From positions 2,716,001-2,780,000 of the forward strand of contig NZ_CP054861.1 in the NCBI RefSeq assembly GCF_013459645.1: a DNA stretch of 64,000 nt, read 5' to 3'. Every line of letters begins with the position of its first letter. The stretch's first letter is position 1. Both the position numbers and the translations under genes were made by a program. This document shows positions 1 through 9,060 of the stretch, one piece after another. The DNA comes from Martelella sp. NC20. GTDB taxonomy: Bacteria; Pseudomonadota; Alphaproteobacteria; Rhizobiales; Rhizobiaceae. The notes beneath the pieces are model-generated. The model saw only the letters and a list, made by a program, of their open reading frames with translations, did no database searches and had not been told where the DNA came from.

Positions 1-33
1 GGCGAGGCCGCGCCGGTTGCGGCAAGCGTCTGA
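1..33 (+). CDS. possible 3' end of an upstream gene (partial)
   Basis: Frame 1 reads as a ten-residue Ala/Val-rich tail (GEAAPVAASV) followed by TGA at 31-33. A strong hairpin with a short T run lies 70 bases downstream at 104-130, which is what one expects after a gene entering the window from the left. Only eleven codons are visible, so identity and even coding status cannot be judged. The other two forward frames close at 42 and 93. Confidence 0.25.
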   Translation, partial: GEAAPVAASV

Positions 34-103
34 GACCCGTTGAGCTGTTCGGTGAGCGCTCTCGGTTTGTCATTCGGATGAGTTTCATGACGTGAAATGC
101 GCG

Positions 104-131
104 GGGCTGCGACTGGCGCAGCCCTTTCCTT
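104..131 (+). terminator. Rho-independent terminator of the upstream gene
   Basis: A perfect 8-bp GC-rich stem (GGGCTGCG at 104-111, CGCAGCCC at 117-124) with a 5-base loop is followed by TTTCCTT. It separates whatever precedes the window from the TAXI transporter genes. Confidence 0.6.
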
Positions 132-176
132 GCTCTACTCTCCTTCATCAAGCCCTGACTGACGCGCCTGCCGGAA

Positions 177-194
177 GCGGAAAAGCGTTTCCGC
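177..194. promoter_or_regulatory. inverted repeat, possible operator upstream of the TAXI transporter
   Basis: GCGGAAA at 177-183 and TTTCCGC at 188-194 form a perfect 7-bp inverted repeat with a 4-base spacer, 83 bases before the start codon of the binding protein. No T run follows, so it reads better as a protein-binding site than a terminator. No nearby regulator gene identifies the protein that would bind. Confidence 0.3.
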
Positions 195-276
195 ATCCAT
201 GGGAGAAAATGGCAAAGCCGAACATCGGGCGACTCATTCGGAGGAGCAGGCCTCAGGGCCGCAGGAGGAGATAAAA

Positions 277-1410
277 ATGCTGAAAAAGTTCTCGATCATC
301 GCCGGATTGGCTCTGATGCCGGTTTCGGTCGCCCTTGCCGACGACGTCAAACTGCCGGGCACGATTGCCGTTACTGCGGCCGATGTCGGCGGAACGTCCT
401 ATAATCAGGCTATCGCCATCGGCAAGGCGCTTCAGGATGCCTATGGCGTTTCGCTTCGCGTTGTCGGCACCGGCAATCCGCAGGCCAAGGTGGCGCCGGT
501 GCGTGATGGCCGCATGCCGTTCTCGATTGCCGGCAGCGATGTCTTCTTCGCCTTCGAGGGGGTCGACGACTATGCCTCCCCGGATTGGGGGCCGCAGGAT
601 TTGCGGGCTGTCAGCCTTGTCGGCGGCGATAACTGCCTGACCTATATCGTGGCCGGTGACGCCGGCATCGAAACCATGGCGGATTTCAAGGGCAAACGCA
701 TCCCCTGGGTCGTCGGCTCCAGCCCGCTTCAGGCCAATGCCAAGGCGATGCTGGCCTTCGGAGGGCTGACGATCGACGATGTCACGCTGGTCGAAATGCC
801 GAGCTATGGCGCGGCGATCGACGCGATGATCAACGGACAGGTGGATGGCGTGACCACGGTCAGCACCGGCGGTCTCGTCGAAAAGGCGGTCGCCGGTCCG
901 CGCGGGCTGAAATACGTCCCCTATCCCCATGACGATGCCGAGGGTTGGGCGCGGATGCGCGAGGTCAATCCGCATTTCGCCAAGCGGGTCGCGACCCAGG
1001 CTGCTGGCGGGCTGAAGGAGCCGCTGGAATGCATCGGCGTACCCTATCCCGACGTCATCACCTATTCGGATGATTCCGATCTCGTCTACAATTTCACGCG
1101 GGCGCTGGTCGAGCAGGTCGATGTCTATTCGAAGGCCGATCCCAGCACGGCCGGCTTTGCCGCCGACAAGCAGATGTTCGAGTGGACGGTTCCCTATCAT
1201 GAAGCCTCGATCAAGGCCTACAGGGAGGCCGGAACCTGGACCGACGAACTCGACGCCCACAATGACGCGCTTCTGGCCCGCGCCGCCGTGCTCGCCGATG
1301 CCTGGGCTACGACCGAGGACATGCGCGGCGATGCCGACTTTCAGGAGCAGTGGATGAAAATCCGCGCGGAGGCCCTGCAGGCGGCCGGCATGCCGGCCTA
1401 TTTCCAGTAG
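277..1410 (+). CDS. TAXI family TRAP transporter solute-binding protein
   Basis: Periplasmic receptor of a TAXI-type TRAP transporter; it delivers a ligand, unknown here, to the fused permease encoded 13 bases downstream. The product has 377 residues. It starts with a classical signal peptide (MLKKFSIIAGLALMPVSVALA, cut near residue 21), and the body has the NMT1/TAXI layout: an early GTSYNQAIAIGKALQDAYG segment, then 'FKGKRIPWVVGSS' in the hinge region and a 'INGQVDGVTTV' stretch. I chose ATG 277 because AGGAGGAG stands 6 bases before it and the signal peptide starts there; upstream in-frame starts add non-secretory sequence. TAXI proteins of known function bind glutamate or similar carboxylates, but the ligand cannot be read from the sequence. 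Confidence 0.9.
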   Translation: MLKKFSIIAGLALMPVSVALADDVKLPGTIAVTAADVGGTSYNQAIAIGKALQDAYGVSLRVVGTGNPQAKVAPVRDGRMPFSIAGSDVFFAFEGVDDYASPDWGPQDLRAVSLVGGDNCLTYIVAGDAGIETMADFKGKRIPWVVGSSPLQANAKAMLAFGGLTIDDVTLVEMPSYGAAIDAMINGQVDGVTTVSTGGLVEKAVAGPRGLKYVPYPHDDAEGWARMREVNPHFAKRVATQAAGGLKEPLECIGVPYPDVITYSDDSDLVYNFTRALVEQVDVYSKADPSTAGFAADKQMFEWTVPYHEASIKAYREAGTWTDELDAHNDALLARAAVLADAWATTEDMRGDADFQEQWMKIRAEALQAAGMPAYFQ

Positions 1411-1423
1411 ACGAAAGCGCGAC

Positions 1424-3415
1424 ATGTCCGACAATACAGTCAAGAACGATGTTGCTGGCGGGGATACGGTCTCCGCCAGAAATCTCGGCGGCGCGGCGCG
1501 CTGGATTGCGCGGCTTGCGACGGTGGCGCTGATCGTGCTGTCGATCAACCAGGCGTTCAATATCAGCGCGCGCATGGGCCACACGCTGATCGAGCAGCAA
1601 TATCTCTACACCGTGCTGTTTCTGACGATCCCCATTGCTTTCCTTCTTTTTCCGATGCGGGCCAGCCAGGCGAAGCGCGGGCCGACGATATTGGACTGGG
1701 GCCTCGCGGGCCTGTCGGCCGCCTGCTTCATCTTCTTCGTCTATTATTCCTATTCAATCATCCGCTATGGCTGGGAGATGATGCCGCCGTTCAACACGGT
1801 CGTGGTCGGCGCCGTGCTGTGGGTTCTGGTGATCGAGGCGGCGCGCCGGGCCGGCGGCACGGTGCTGGCGGTGATCGTGCTGTTTTTCTCGACCTATCCG
1901 CTTTTCGCCGACAAGCTGCCCGGGCCGATCTCCGCCTTCGCATCGCCGTTCGAATATGTCGCGGCCTATCACGCGATGTCGCTTGAAAGCATGATGGGGA
2001 TACCGCTCCGGGCCTTTGCCAACCTCGTGTTCGGTTTCATCCTGTTCGGCGTGGCGCTGGAACATACCGGGGCAGGGCGGTTCTTCATCAATCTTGCCTT
2101 CGCGTTGCTCGGCCATGTGCGCGGCGGGCCGGCCAAGGTCGCGATCATGTCGAGCGGGTTGATGGGGTCGCTTTCGGGCAGCGTCGTGACCAACGTGCTG
2201 ACCACCGGCGTCATGACGATCCCGGCGATGAAGCGCTCGGGCATGAAGGGCGTCACGGCGGCGGCGATCGAGACCTGCGCCTCCACCGGCGGCGTGCTGA
2301 TGCCGCCGGTGATGGGGGCTGCCGCTTTCGTGATGGCGAGCTTCCTGCAGGTTTCCTATTCGACGATCGCGCTGGCCGCGGCGATCCCGGCATTGCTTTA
2401 TTTCTTCGGCCTGTTCATCCAGATCGATGCGCGCGCCGCGCGCGACGGGCTGAAGGGCCTGCCGGAGACCGAGCTGCCCGATCTGAAACAGACGCTGAAG
2501 GAGGGCTGGCACCACAGCTTCGCGATCGTCCTGCTGGTCTTCATGCTGCTGGTCATGCGCCAGGAATCGCTCGCGCCCTATTATGCGACCGCCATCCTGC
2601 TGATCATCAACCAGATCGTCTCGAAGGACGGGCGCTGGGGCAGGAAGGAGGTGCTGGCGTTCATAGATGGCAGCGCGCATCTGTTTTCCAATCTCGCCGC
2701 GATCCTCGCCGGCGTCGGCATGATCGTGGGCGGCCTGTCGATGACCGGGCTTGCCGGCACGCTGGTGAACGACCTGCTGTTCATCGCCGGCGGAAACCCA
2801 TACGTGCTCCTGATGATGGGCGCGGTCACCAGTCTCGTCCTCGGGGTCGGGATGCCGTCCACGGCCTGCTACATCTTCCTCGCGATCATGCTGGCCCCGG
2901 CGCTGATCCAGGCCGGGCTCGAGCCGATCGCGGTGCACCTGTTCATCTTCTACTGGGGCATGCTGAGCTATATCACGCCGCCGCTTGCGCTTGGCGCATT
3001 CGCCGCCGCTTCCGTCGCCAGGACGCCGCCGATGCAGACCGGGTTCGAATCGATGAAGATCGGCTCGGTGATCTATTTCATCCCGTTTTTCTTCGTGCTC
3101 GATCCGGGGCTTGTTCTGGTGGGGCACTGGCAGAACATCGTGTTTTCGACCGCTCTTGCCGTGTTCGGCGTCTATATCTTCGCCGGCGCCATTCAGGGCT
3201 ATCTGGCGGGGATCGGACCGCTGTTTGCGCGAAGCCCGGCGGGCCTGTTGCTGCGGCTCCCGGTACTCGTGGGCGCGGTGCTGATCGCCCTGCCGGGCGA
3301 GGCCATTCCGGGGGTGAGCGATATCGAGCTGCTGATCGCGGGACTTGCGCTGATCGCCCCGATCCTGACCGCCGCCTTCATCCTCAACCGAAGGACGGCT
3401 ATCGCCGCCGCCTGA
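1424..3415 (+). CDS. TRAP transporter permease, fused small and large subunits (TAXI type)
   Basis: Inner-membrane permease of 663 residues that combines the DctQ-like four-helix subunit (roughly residues 30-190) with the DctM-like ion-coupled transport subunit (about 190-560), as is usual for TAXI systems. The DctM part shows the glycine-rich re-entrant motifs: 'SGLMGSLSGSVVTNVLTTG' near 240-260, 'CASTGGVLMPPVMGAAAF' near 285, and a second repeat 'GVGMPSTACYIFLA' near 480 followed by 'YITPPLALGAF'. Additional hydrophobic helices fill residues 560-655. The gene follows its binding protein by 13 bases and both belong to one transcript that ends at the hairpin at 3545-3590. The start context is a weak ribosome site, consistent with translational coupling. 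Confidence 0.9.
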   Translation: MSDNTVKNDVAGGDTVSARNLGGAARWIARLATVALIVLSINQAFNISARMGHTLIEQQYLYTVLFLTIPIAFLLFPMRASQAKRGPTILDWGLAGLSAACFIFFVYYSYSIIRYGWEMMPPFNTVVVGAVLWVLVIEAARRAGGTVLAVIVLFFSTYPLFADKLPGPISAFASPFEYVAAYHAMSLESMMGIPLRAFANLVFGFILFGVALEHTGAGRFFINLAFALLGHVRGGPAKVAIMSSGLMGSLSGSVVTNVLTTGVMTIPAMKRSGMKGVTAAAIETCASTGGVLMPPVMGAAAFVMASFLQVSYSTIALAAAIPALLYFFGLFIQIDARAARDGLKGLPETELPDLKQTLKEGWHHSFAIVLLVFMLLVMRQESLAPYYATAILLIINQIVSKDGRWGRKEVLAFIDGSAHLFSNLAAILAGVGMIVGGLSMTGLAGTLVNDLLFIAGGNPYVLLMMGAVTSLVLGVGMPSTACYIFLAIMLAPALIQAGLEPIAVHLFIFYWGMLSYITPPLALGAFAAASVARTPPMQTGFESMKIGSVIYFIPFFFVLDPGLVLVGHWQNIVFSTALAVFGVYIFAGAIQGYLAGIGPLFARSPAGLLLRLPVLVGAVLIALPGEAIPGVSDIELLIAGLALIAPILTAAFILNRRTAIAAA

Positions 3416-3544
3416 TCCCCCGGAGCGGGGCCGCCGCGACATCGCTCAGCAGCGGTCCGCGCCAGCATGGTATCGCAGAACGCAAACCTCGTTATGCACC
3501 AATGGCGCGGTTCACAGATGCAAATCGGGATTGGACCGTTCAAG

Positions 3545-3590
3545 AGCAGGGTCGCCTTTCACGGAAACGCGGCCCTGCTTCCTCTCTTTT
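3545..3590 (+). terminator. Rho-independent terminator of the TAXI transporter operon
   Basis: AGCAGGGTCGC (3545-3555) pairs with GCGGCCCTGCT (3569-3579) over 11 bp with one G-T pair, followed by a pyrimidine run ending in TTTT (3580-3590). It lies in the 233-base gap between the converging permease and SDR genes; I saw nothing else in that gap. Confidence 0.6.
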
Positions 3591-3648
3591 GTTTCACTGC
3601 GTCTTCGCGGACGTCAGGTGATTTGACCTGATTGCCAAATGCTCGACT

Positions 3649-4416
3649 TCACCAGGCGCGGATGCCGCCGTCGACGGCGATGTCGGCGCCGGTGATGTAG
3701 CTGGCGTCGTCGCTTGCGAGGAAGGCGACGGCGGCGGCGACCTCTTCCGGCTGGCCCATCCGATTCATCATCGCCCGGCCGAGCTGGATGCGCGACCAGT
3801 TCTCGTCCTGAAGGATGAATCGGGTCTGGTTGGTCTCGATCGTGCCGGGCGAGACGGAGTTGGCGCGCACCCCGTGCTTGCGGCCCTCCATGGCGAGCTG
3901 CCGGGTCATCGACAGCACGCCGCCCTTGGCAGCGACATGGGCGAGCGCCGGCAGCATTTCGAGCCCGATCCAGGAATTGATCGAGGCGGTGTTGACGATA
4001 TTGCCGCCGTTCTTGCACAGCTCCGGCCAGGCCGCGCGCGTCATCAGGAAGACGAGGTCGAGTTCCTGGTTGATGGTGTTGTGCCAGGTGTCGTCGTCCA
4101 TGCCGTCGATCCAGGCGAAATAGGCCATAGCGCCGTTGTTGAACAGCATGTCGACGGCGCCGAATTTTTCGACCGCGCCGGCGACGACCCGGTCGCAATC
4201 GGCCGTCTTCGTCAGATCGGCAGGGTCGATGGAAATCATAGTGCCGCCGGCCTCGGTGACGAGCCGGACTGTTTCCTGTGCGGGCTCGGGGGCGATATCG
4301 CAGCCGACGACATTGGCGCCCTCGGCGGCGAAGCGCAGGCAGGTTGCCCGGCCGATGCTGCCGCCGGAGCCGGTGATGATGCAGGTCTTGCCCTTGAGGC
4401 GTTGTGTCAGGTCCAT
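3649..4416 (-). CDS. short-chain dehydrogenase/reductase with His in place of the catalytic Tyr
   Basis: Classical SDR-size protein (255 residues) with an NAD(P)-binding Rossmann start, TGSGGSIG near residue 16, an 'NNGAMAYF' segment and a conserved C-terminal 'ITGADIAVDGG'. The usual YxxxK catalytic motif reads H-V-A-A-K (in PALAHVAAKGG), so the Tyr is replaced by His while Lys and an upstream Ser are kept. It may therefore be a weak or altered dehydrogenase or a binding protein. ATG 4416 is preceded by GGGAGGAAAATAG; the reading frame stays open further upstream into the neighbour, but that part has no SDR homology. It is the last gene of the nine-gene minus-strand operon, 40 bases after the second SDR. 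Confidence 0.88.
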   Translation of the reverse strand: MDLTQRLKGKTCIITGSGGSIGRATCLRFAAEGANVVGCDIAPEPAQETVRLVTEAGGTMISIDPADLTKTADCDRVVAGAVEKFGAVDMLFNNGAMAYFAWIDGMDDDTWHNTINQELDLVFLMTRAAWPELCKNGGNIVNTASINSWIGLEMLPALAHVAAKGGVLSMTRQLAMEGRKHGVRANSVSPGTIETNQTRFILQDENWSRIQLGRAMMNRMGQPEEVAAAVAFLASDDASYITGADIAVDGGIRAW

Positions 4417-4456
4417 GCTATTTTCCTCCCTTGGTGGTTTTGCGGCTGGCCGTGGC

Positions 4457-5236
4457 TCAGTCCATCTGCATGCCGCCGTCGATGTGATAGGACTGGCCGG
4501 TAACGTTTCTGGCGAGGTCCGAGGCGAGATAGGCGACCAGATGGCCGACATCCTCCGGCGTTTGCGGCCGTCCCTGCGGCACCAGTCCGACGAAATTCTT
4601 CTTCGCCGTCTCGAAGTCCACGTGATCGGCATCGGCCATCTGACCGACGATCCCGTCATGCAGCGGCGTCATCAGAATGCCGGGGCAGACGGCGTTGACA
4701 GTGATGCCGGTGCGGGCGAATTCCTGAGCGATGCTCTGGGTGAAGCCGATGACGCCGAATTTCGATGTGCAGTAGTGCGAAAAATTGCCCACCCCCTGCT
4801 TGGAGACGACCGAGGCGAGGTTGATGATCCGGCCGCGGTCGCGCGCCGCCATGCCGGGCATGAAGGCGCGGGTGGTGATGAACTGGCCCTTCAGGTTGAT
4901 GTCGAGCACGAAATCCCAGTCCTTCTCGGTCATTTCGAGCAGCGGCTTGCGGCCGGAAACGCCGGCATTGTTGACGAGAATGTCGGGCGGCCCGAGTTTT
5001 GCCTCGACCGCTTCCGCCAGCGCGAAGGCCGAATCCCAGTCGGTCACGTCGTGGCGCAGCACGATCGCCCTGCCGCCGGTCGCCTCGATGGCGCGCCGCG
5101 TCGGCTCTGCCGTGTCGGGATTGATGTCGGCGATCGCGATTGCCGCGCCGTAGCCGGAAAGCACCTTCGAAATGCCGGCGCCGATGCCCATGCCGCCGCC
5201 GGTCACGACGGCGATCCTGCCTTCAAGGTTGATCAT
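4457..5236 (-). CDS. SDR family oxidoreductase (sugar/polyol dehydrogenase-like)
   Basis: 259-residue NAD(P)-dependent short-chain dehydrogenase. It has TGGGMGIG (cofactor loop) at about residues 12-19, 'NNAGVSG' at about 88-94, 'NLASVVS' with the catalytic Ser, and an intact Y-C-T-S-K motif at about residues 154-158. The C-terminal 'TGQSYHIDGGMQMD' is typical of the family. It sits between the ABC ATPase and the last SDR of the operon, which suggests oxidation of a hydroxyl group of the imported compound; the substrate itself is unknown. Being an intact paralogue beside the Tyr-less copy, it probably supplies the dehydrogenase activity. Confidence 0.9.
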   Translation of the reverse strand: MINLEGRIAVVTGGGMGIGAGISKVLSGYGAAIAIADINPDTAEPTRRAIEATGGRAIVLRHDVTDWDSAFALAEAVEAKLGPPDILVNNAGVSGRKPLLEMTEKDWDFVLDINLKGQFITTRAFMPGMAARDRGRIINLASVVSKQGVGNFSHYCTSKFGVIGFTQSIAQEFARTGITVNAVCPGILMTPLHDGIVGQMADADHVDFETAKKNFVGLVPQGRPQTPEDVGHLVAYLASDLARNVTGQSYHIDGGMQMD

Positions 5237-5287
5237 GCGTGTTCTCCATTATGGTTTGCGTCTGTTGGCGATCGGGCGGGCATCGCC

Positions 5288-6796
5288 TCATCCCGATCCG
5301 TTCATGCTGTGTGTCAGCTCATGTTCGGTCAGGCGGCTGCCCTTCAGTTCATCGATGATGCGGCCGCGCGCGAACACGAGGACACGGTCGGCGCAGGCGA
5401 CGTAGTCGCCGAGATCGGTGGACTGGAACAGGATGATCCGCTCGCGTTCTGCGAGCCCGCGGATGATGCGGTACATCTCGCGCTTGGCGTTGACATCGAC
5501 GCCGCGCATCGGATCATCGAGAAGCAGGAGGTCGGGCGCGGCCTCCAGCCAGCGCGCAAACACGACCTTCTGCTGGTTGCCGCCGGAAAGGGTTGCGACC
5601 GGATCGTCGACATCGGCCATCTTGATGCCGATCTCGGCGGAACGGGCGCGCGCCGTCTCGCGCTGGCGCGCGACATTGGGGACGGGCCCGTCGCGGCCGA
5701 GCGCAAGGGAGCGGACGGCGGAAATGTTTTCGTGAATGCTCTGCTGCAGGGTGAGCCCGAGCCGTTTGCGGTCCGAGGGGAAATAGGCGACGCCGTTCCT
5801 GACCGCCTCGGCCCTGCTTGCCGGCGTGCCCTTTCCCGACGGAAGGGTGATCGTGCCGGCGGAAGGGCGGCGCATGCCGAACAGCACCTCGATCAGCGTG
5901 TCGGTGCCGGCGCCCGCAAGACCTGCGATGCCGACCACCTCGCCCTCATGGGCGACGAGGCGTTCGATCCTGAGCGCCGTCCCGACTTCGAGGCCGGCGA
6001 TCGTCAGTGCCTTGCCGCCGGTCGCGCCCGCCGCCGTGTCAGGAGCCGCAGCCGAATGCAGCGGCGCCGGCGCGCGGCCGAGCATCGCCTCGACGATCTG
6101 CGCAATGGTCGGGCGTCCTGCCGGGAGGGCCACATTGGCGCCGTCGCGAATGACGATGACGTCATCCACGACTTCCAGCACCTCCTCGAGAAAATGAGAG
6201 ATGTAGATGATCGCGACACCGGTATCGCGCAGCCTCAGCAGGATATCGTGAAGCCGGTGGACCTCGGCGGCCTGAAGCGCCGAGGTCGGCTCGTCGAGGA
6301 TCAGCACGCGAGGCGATTGCAACAGGGCGCGGGCGATCTCGACGATCTGCCGGTCGGCGAGCGTGAGCGCATCGACCGGCGTCGGCATCGCCACCGAGAG
6401 GCCGAGCGCCTCGGTCTGCGCTTTCGCCTTGCGCAGGAAATCCCGGGTCGGGACAAGGCCGGCGCGGCCCGGCACCAGCCACAGGTTTTCGCCGACGCTG
6501 AGGGCCGGGAACAGGTTGAGCTCCTGGGAGACGAAGGCGACGCCGCGCTGCCAGGCCTCCTGCATCGAGCCCATGTGGAACGGCCTGCCCTCGAACACAA
6601 GCTCGCCGCCGTCCGGCTGAAGCGCGCCGGAGAGGATTTTCATCAGGGTCGACTTGCCCGCGCCATTGGCCCCGAGCAGCCCGGTGATCCGGCCGGCATG
6701 GATATCGATCTCGACGCCGGCAAGCGCGCGGGTCGCGCCGAAGGACTTTGATATCTTGCGGGTGGAATAGATGGCTGTGTTTATTGCTGTGTTCAT
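5288..6796 (-). CDS. sugar ABC transporter ATP-binding protein (RbsA/MglA type, two ABC domains)
   Basis: 502-residue cytoplasmic ATPase that energises the adjacent permease. The first domain has a Walker A GANGAGKST near residue 43, a family-typical degenerate signature (TLADRQIVEIARALL) and Walker B VLILDEPTSAL. The second domain has the non-canonical Walker A (GLAGAGTDTLIE) common in this subfamily, a full LSGGNQQKV signature and Walker B LLLLDDPMRGVD, with Asp where Glu is usual. This arrangement is typical of carbohydrate importers for ribose, galactose or similar. The gene follows its binding-protein gene by 51 bases in the nine-gene operon. Confidence 0.92.
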   Translation of the reverse strand: MNTAINTAIYSTRKISKSFGATRALAGVEIDIHAGRITGLLGANGAGKSTLMKILSGALQPDGGELVFEGRPFHMGSMQEAWQRGVAFVSQELNLFPALSVGENLWLVPGRAGLVPTRDFLRKAKAQTEALGLSVAMPTPVDALTLADRQIVEIARALLQSPRVLILDEPTSALQAAEVHRLHDILLRLRDTGVAIIYISHFLEEVLEVVDDVIVIRDGANVALPAGRPTIAQIVEAMLGRAPAPLHSAAAPDTAAGATGGKALTIAGLEVGTALRIERLVAHEGEVVGIAGLAGAGTDTLIEVLFGMRRPSAGTITLPSGKGTPASRAEAVRNGVAYFPSDRKRLGLTLQQSIHENISAVRSLALGRDGPVPNVARQRETARARSAEIGIKMADVDDPVATLSGGNQQKVVFARWLEAAPDLLLLDDPMRGVDVNAKREMYRIIRGLAERERIILFQSTDLGDYVACADRVLVFARGRIIDELKGSRLTEHELTHSMNGSG

Positions 6797-6847
6797 GGCG
6801 GTCTTCCCGGTGGGCGGAGGGGACTTTGTCCCCTCCGCGCCGCAGGT

Positions 6848-7957
6848 TCAGTCGAGCTCCGGCGTATCGTAGGTGCTGGAGACGGCGAGATTGCCGGAGG
6901 TTGCCTTTTCCAGTGCCGCGTCGATATCGGGCCGGTGGAACACGGTCAGCCTGGCCTCCGGGTCCGTCCAGGCGTCGATATAGGCATCGATGTCGTCGGC
7001 GGCGATCAGGCGCGGATCGATCTTGAGCCAGCCCTGTGGAAGCGGCGTACCGTCATGGATCGACTTGGCGGTGAGGTAGGTCGCGACATAGGCCTGGGTG
7101 AAGAACGAGGAGTTGACGATGCCGGTCACGCTTCCGTCCTTGACGCCGAGGCGGACGTCTTCCGGCGAATCCATCGCGACGGTGATCGCGTCGAGCCCGT
7201 CATCCTCGATGATCTTGATATTGGCCTGAATGCCCGGCTCGCAGGCATCGACATAGGCAAGCGCATCGGGCGTGCGCTGCATCGCCTGGCTCCAGGCGAG
7301 AAACGCGCCCTCGCGATCCGGCTTGGTTTCGATGGTTGGAAGCACCGTCACCTTGGGAAGCGCCGTCGCCATCGCCGCGCGGAAGCCGGTGACCCGGTTT
7401 TCCAGCGTCGAAAGGCCGGGAACGCAGAGGCCGACAACGACCGTGCCCTCGATATCGGTGCGCGGCTTGCCGAGTTTTTCCTCAAGTGTGGCCGCAATCG
7501 AGTCCGCCGAGACCGCGCCCTGGGCTGCCGGATCGTTGGAGACGAACAGGCTGTCGGCGAATTCCTCGGTCGGGGCGGCGTTGATCCACACCACCTTCAC
7601 GCCGGCCTCCTCGGCCTGAAGCGCGGGCTCGGTGAACAGCGCCGGGGCGACATTGGTCACGATCAGCGCGTCGGGCGCGGTCTGGGTTTCCTGCATCATC
7701 ATCATCGCCTGCTGGCCCGGATCGAAATTGGTCGGTCCGACGACCTTGAGGTCGACAGGGAAGCCGAGATCGGCGACGGCGGCCTCGGCCCCGGCCAGGA
7801 TCTCGGTGTTCCATTCCCCGGCGGTCAGAGCCTGGATGAAGGAGATGCGGATCGGATCATCGGCGGCAAGCGCGCTGCCGGGCAGGGTCGCCGCCGTCAG
7901 GGCGGCGCCGGCCGCTGCCGCAAGAAGCAGTCGTCTGCGGATATTCATCGGTTTCAT
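6848..7957 (-). CDS. sugar-type ABC transporter substrate-binding protein
   Basis: 369-residue periplasmic binding protein of the type I (Peripla_BP_4) fold, which binds sugars and related small molecules. A twin-Arg-containing, Ala-rich signal sequence (RRRLLLAAAAGAALTAATLPGSALA) precedes the mature start at about residue 31. Mature motifs include 'ISFIQALTAGEWNTEI', 'DPGQQAMMMMQ' and 'DALIVTNVAP', typical of the family. I placed the start at ATG 7957 because GGGAGGAACTC lies just before it and the signal peptide begins there; the frame is open 21 codons further upstream. Neighbours are the cognate permease (46 bases upstream) and ATPase (51 bases downstream). The ligand is unknown; the sulfatase in the same operon hints at an esterified sugar or alcohol. 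Confidence 0.92.
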   Translation of the reverse strand: MKPMNIRRRLLLAAAAGAALTAATLPGSALAADDPIRISFIQALTAGEWNTEILAGAEAAVADLGFPVDLKVVGPTNFDPGQQAMMMMQETQTAPDALIVTNVAPALFTEPALQAEEAGVKVVWINAAPTEEFADSLFVSNDPAAQGAVSADSIAATLEEKLGKPRTDIEGTVVVGLCVPGLSTLENRVTGFRAAMATALPKVTVLPTIETKPDREGAFLAWSQAMQRTPDALAYVDACEPGIQANIKIIEDDGLDAITVAMDSPEDVRLGVKDGSVTGIVNSSFFTQAYVATYLTAKSIHDGTPLPQGWLKIDPRLIAADDIDAYIDAWTDPEARLTVFHRPDIDAALEKATSGNLAVSSTYDTPELD

Positions 7958-8003
7958 TGTGAGTTCCTCCCGTGTTTGGCCCTGTTGGGCGCTGGCAAGC
8001 TGG

Positions 8004-9023
8004 TCAGGGTTTCTCGGCATTGCGCCTTTTCAGAAAGCGGTCGAGGGCGATCGCGCCGAGAATGACGCAGCCGGTGACGAAGCGGCTGTAATTGGGGTCG
8101 ATGTTGTAGAACACGACGGCGGTGTTGATCAGCGAGATCACGAACACGCCAAGCAGCGCGCCGATCAGCGTGCCGGTGCCGCCGGCAAGCGAGGTGCCGC
8201 CGATCACGGCGGCGGCGATCACCAGCAGCTCCTTCGAAAGCCCCATCGACGGGTCGACCGCCTTGAAGAAGGCGAGCGTCATGCAGCCGGAAAGGGCGCA
8301 GAGCACGCCGACCAACGTGGTCACCATGATGCGGGTGGCGCCGACACGGATGCCGATGAATTCAGCGGCCGCCCGGTTCGCCCCGATGGCGCGCACCGTC
8401 GCGCCGAAGCGGGTGCGCTTGAAGACGAAATGCAGGACCACAAGCGCGATCAGCAGGATCCAGGAAGGGGTGGGCAGGCCAAGGATTTCGCCGCCGAAAA
8501 ACTGGAAGAACGAATGATCGCGCGGCATGCCGAAGATCGGTCGTCCGCCGGAAATGATCAGGTTGAGCCCGAAATAGGCTGACAGCGTGCCGAGCGTGAC
8601 GATGATCATCGGTACGTCGAGAAGCACCGTCAGGAGACCGTTGATCGCGCCAAGCGCCGCGCCGACGGCAAGGGCGGCGGCGAAGGCGACCCAGGGGTCG
8701 ATCCCGGCCTTGATCAGAAGTGCTGCGGAAGTGGCGCTGACGGCATACATGCCGCCGACGGACAGGTCGATCTCGACCATCGAGATCAGGAACACCATGC
8801 CGAAAACCATCATGCCGACGAAGGCGGCATCGCGCAGCAGCGTCTTGATCGAGCCGGGGGAGAAAAGCTCGGGATGGGGAATGCCGATGGCGAGCACCAG
8901 CACCAGCACGCCGAGCACCAGGCCGGCCTCGTCGAAGACGGTCAGCCTCTTCCAGAGCCCGACCCGGCTTGCTGCCGCCTGCGCGCCTTCCGGCGCCTGT
9001 TTTTCTGTTGAGGTCATGGCCAT
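8004..9023 (-). CDS. sugar-type ABC transporter permease (RbsC family)
   Basis: 339-residue inner-membrane permease with about nine or ten hydrophobic helices and the hallmark 'VRAIGANRAAAEFIGI' coupling segment (about residue 215-230), followed by 'GGTSLAGGTGTLIGALLG' near 275-292. It forms the translocation channel for the binding protein and ATPase encoded next to it. Two ATG codons (9023 and 9017) are possible starts; no strong ribosome site distinguishes them. Located 37 bases after the sulfatase stop codon, consistent with co-transcription. Confidence 0.9.
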   Translation of the reverse strand: MAMTSTEKQAPEGAQAAASRVGLWKRLTVFDEAGLVLGVLVLVLAIGIPHPELFSPGSIKTLLRDAAFVGMMVFGMVFLISMVEIDLSVGGMYAVSATSAALLIKAGIDPWVAFAAALAVGAALGAINGLLTVLLDVPMIIVTLGTLSAYFGLNLIISGGRPIFGMPRDHSFFQFFGGEILGLPTPSWILLIALVVLHFVFKRTRFGATVRAIGANRAAAEFIGIRVGATRIMVTTLVGVLCALSGCMTLAFFKAVDPSMGLSKELLVIAAAVIGGTSLAGGTGTLIGALLGVFVISLINTAVVFYNIDPNYSRFVTGCVILGAIALDRFLKRRNAEKP

Positions 9024-9060
9024 GTTCGTTGTTTCGCTTCTGTCCTTGCCGCCGGACCGT

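Noticed and set aside
92..274. 60-codon open frame before the TAXI binding protein
   Set aside because: Starts next to a terminator hairpin, has no ribosome site and no similarity to known proteins.
1754..3442. 562-codon open frame on the minus strand opposite the TRAP permease
   Set aside because: Arg/His/Asp-rich composition without family similarity; the plus strand has an unmistakable permease.
4136..6751. 871-codon open frame on the plus strand opposite the SDR and ABC ATPase genes
   Set aside because: It has no recognisable domain, no ribosome site, and covers three clearly coding minus-strand genes; long antisense frames are expected at this GC content.
5288..6796. non-canonical Walker A and the D-D-P Walker B in the second domain of the ABC ATPase
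   Set aside because: A degenerate second nucleotide site is usual in RbsA/MglA-type proteins, so I do not treat it as a novelty.
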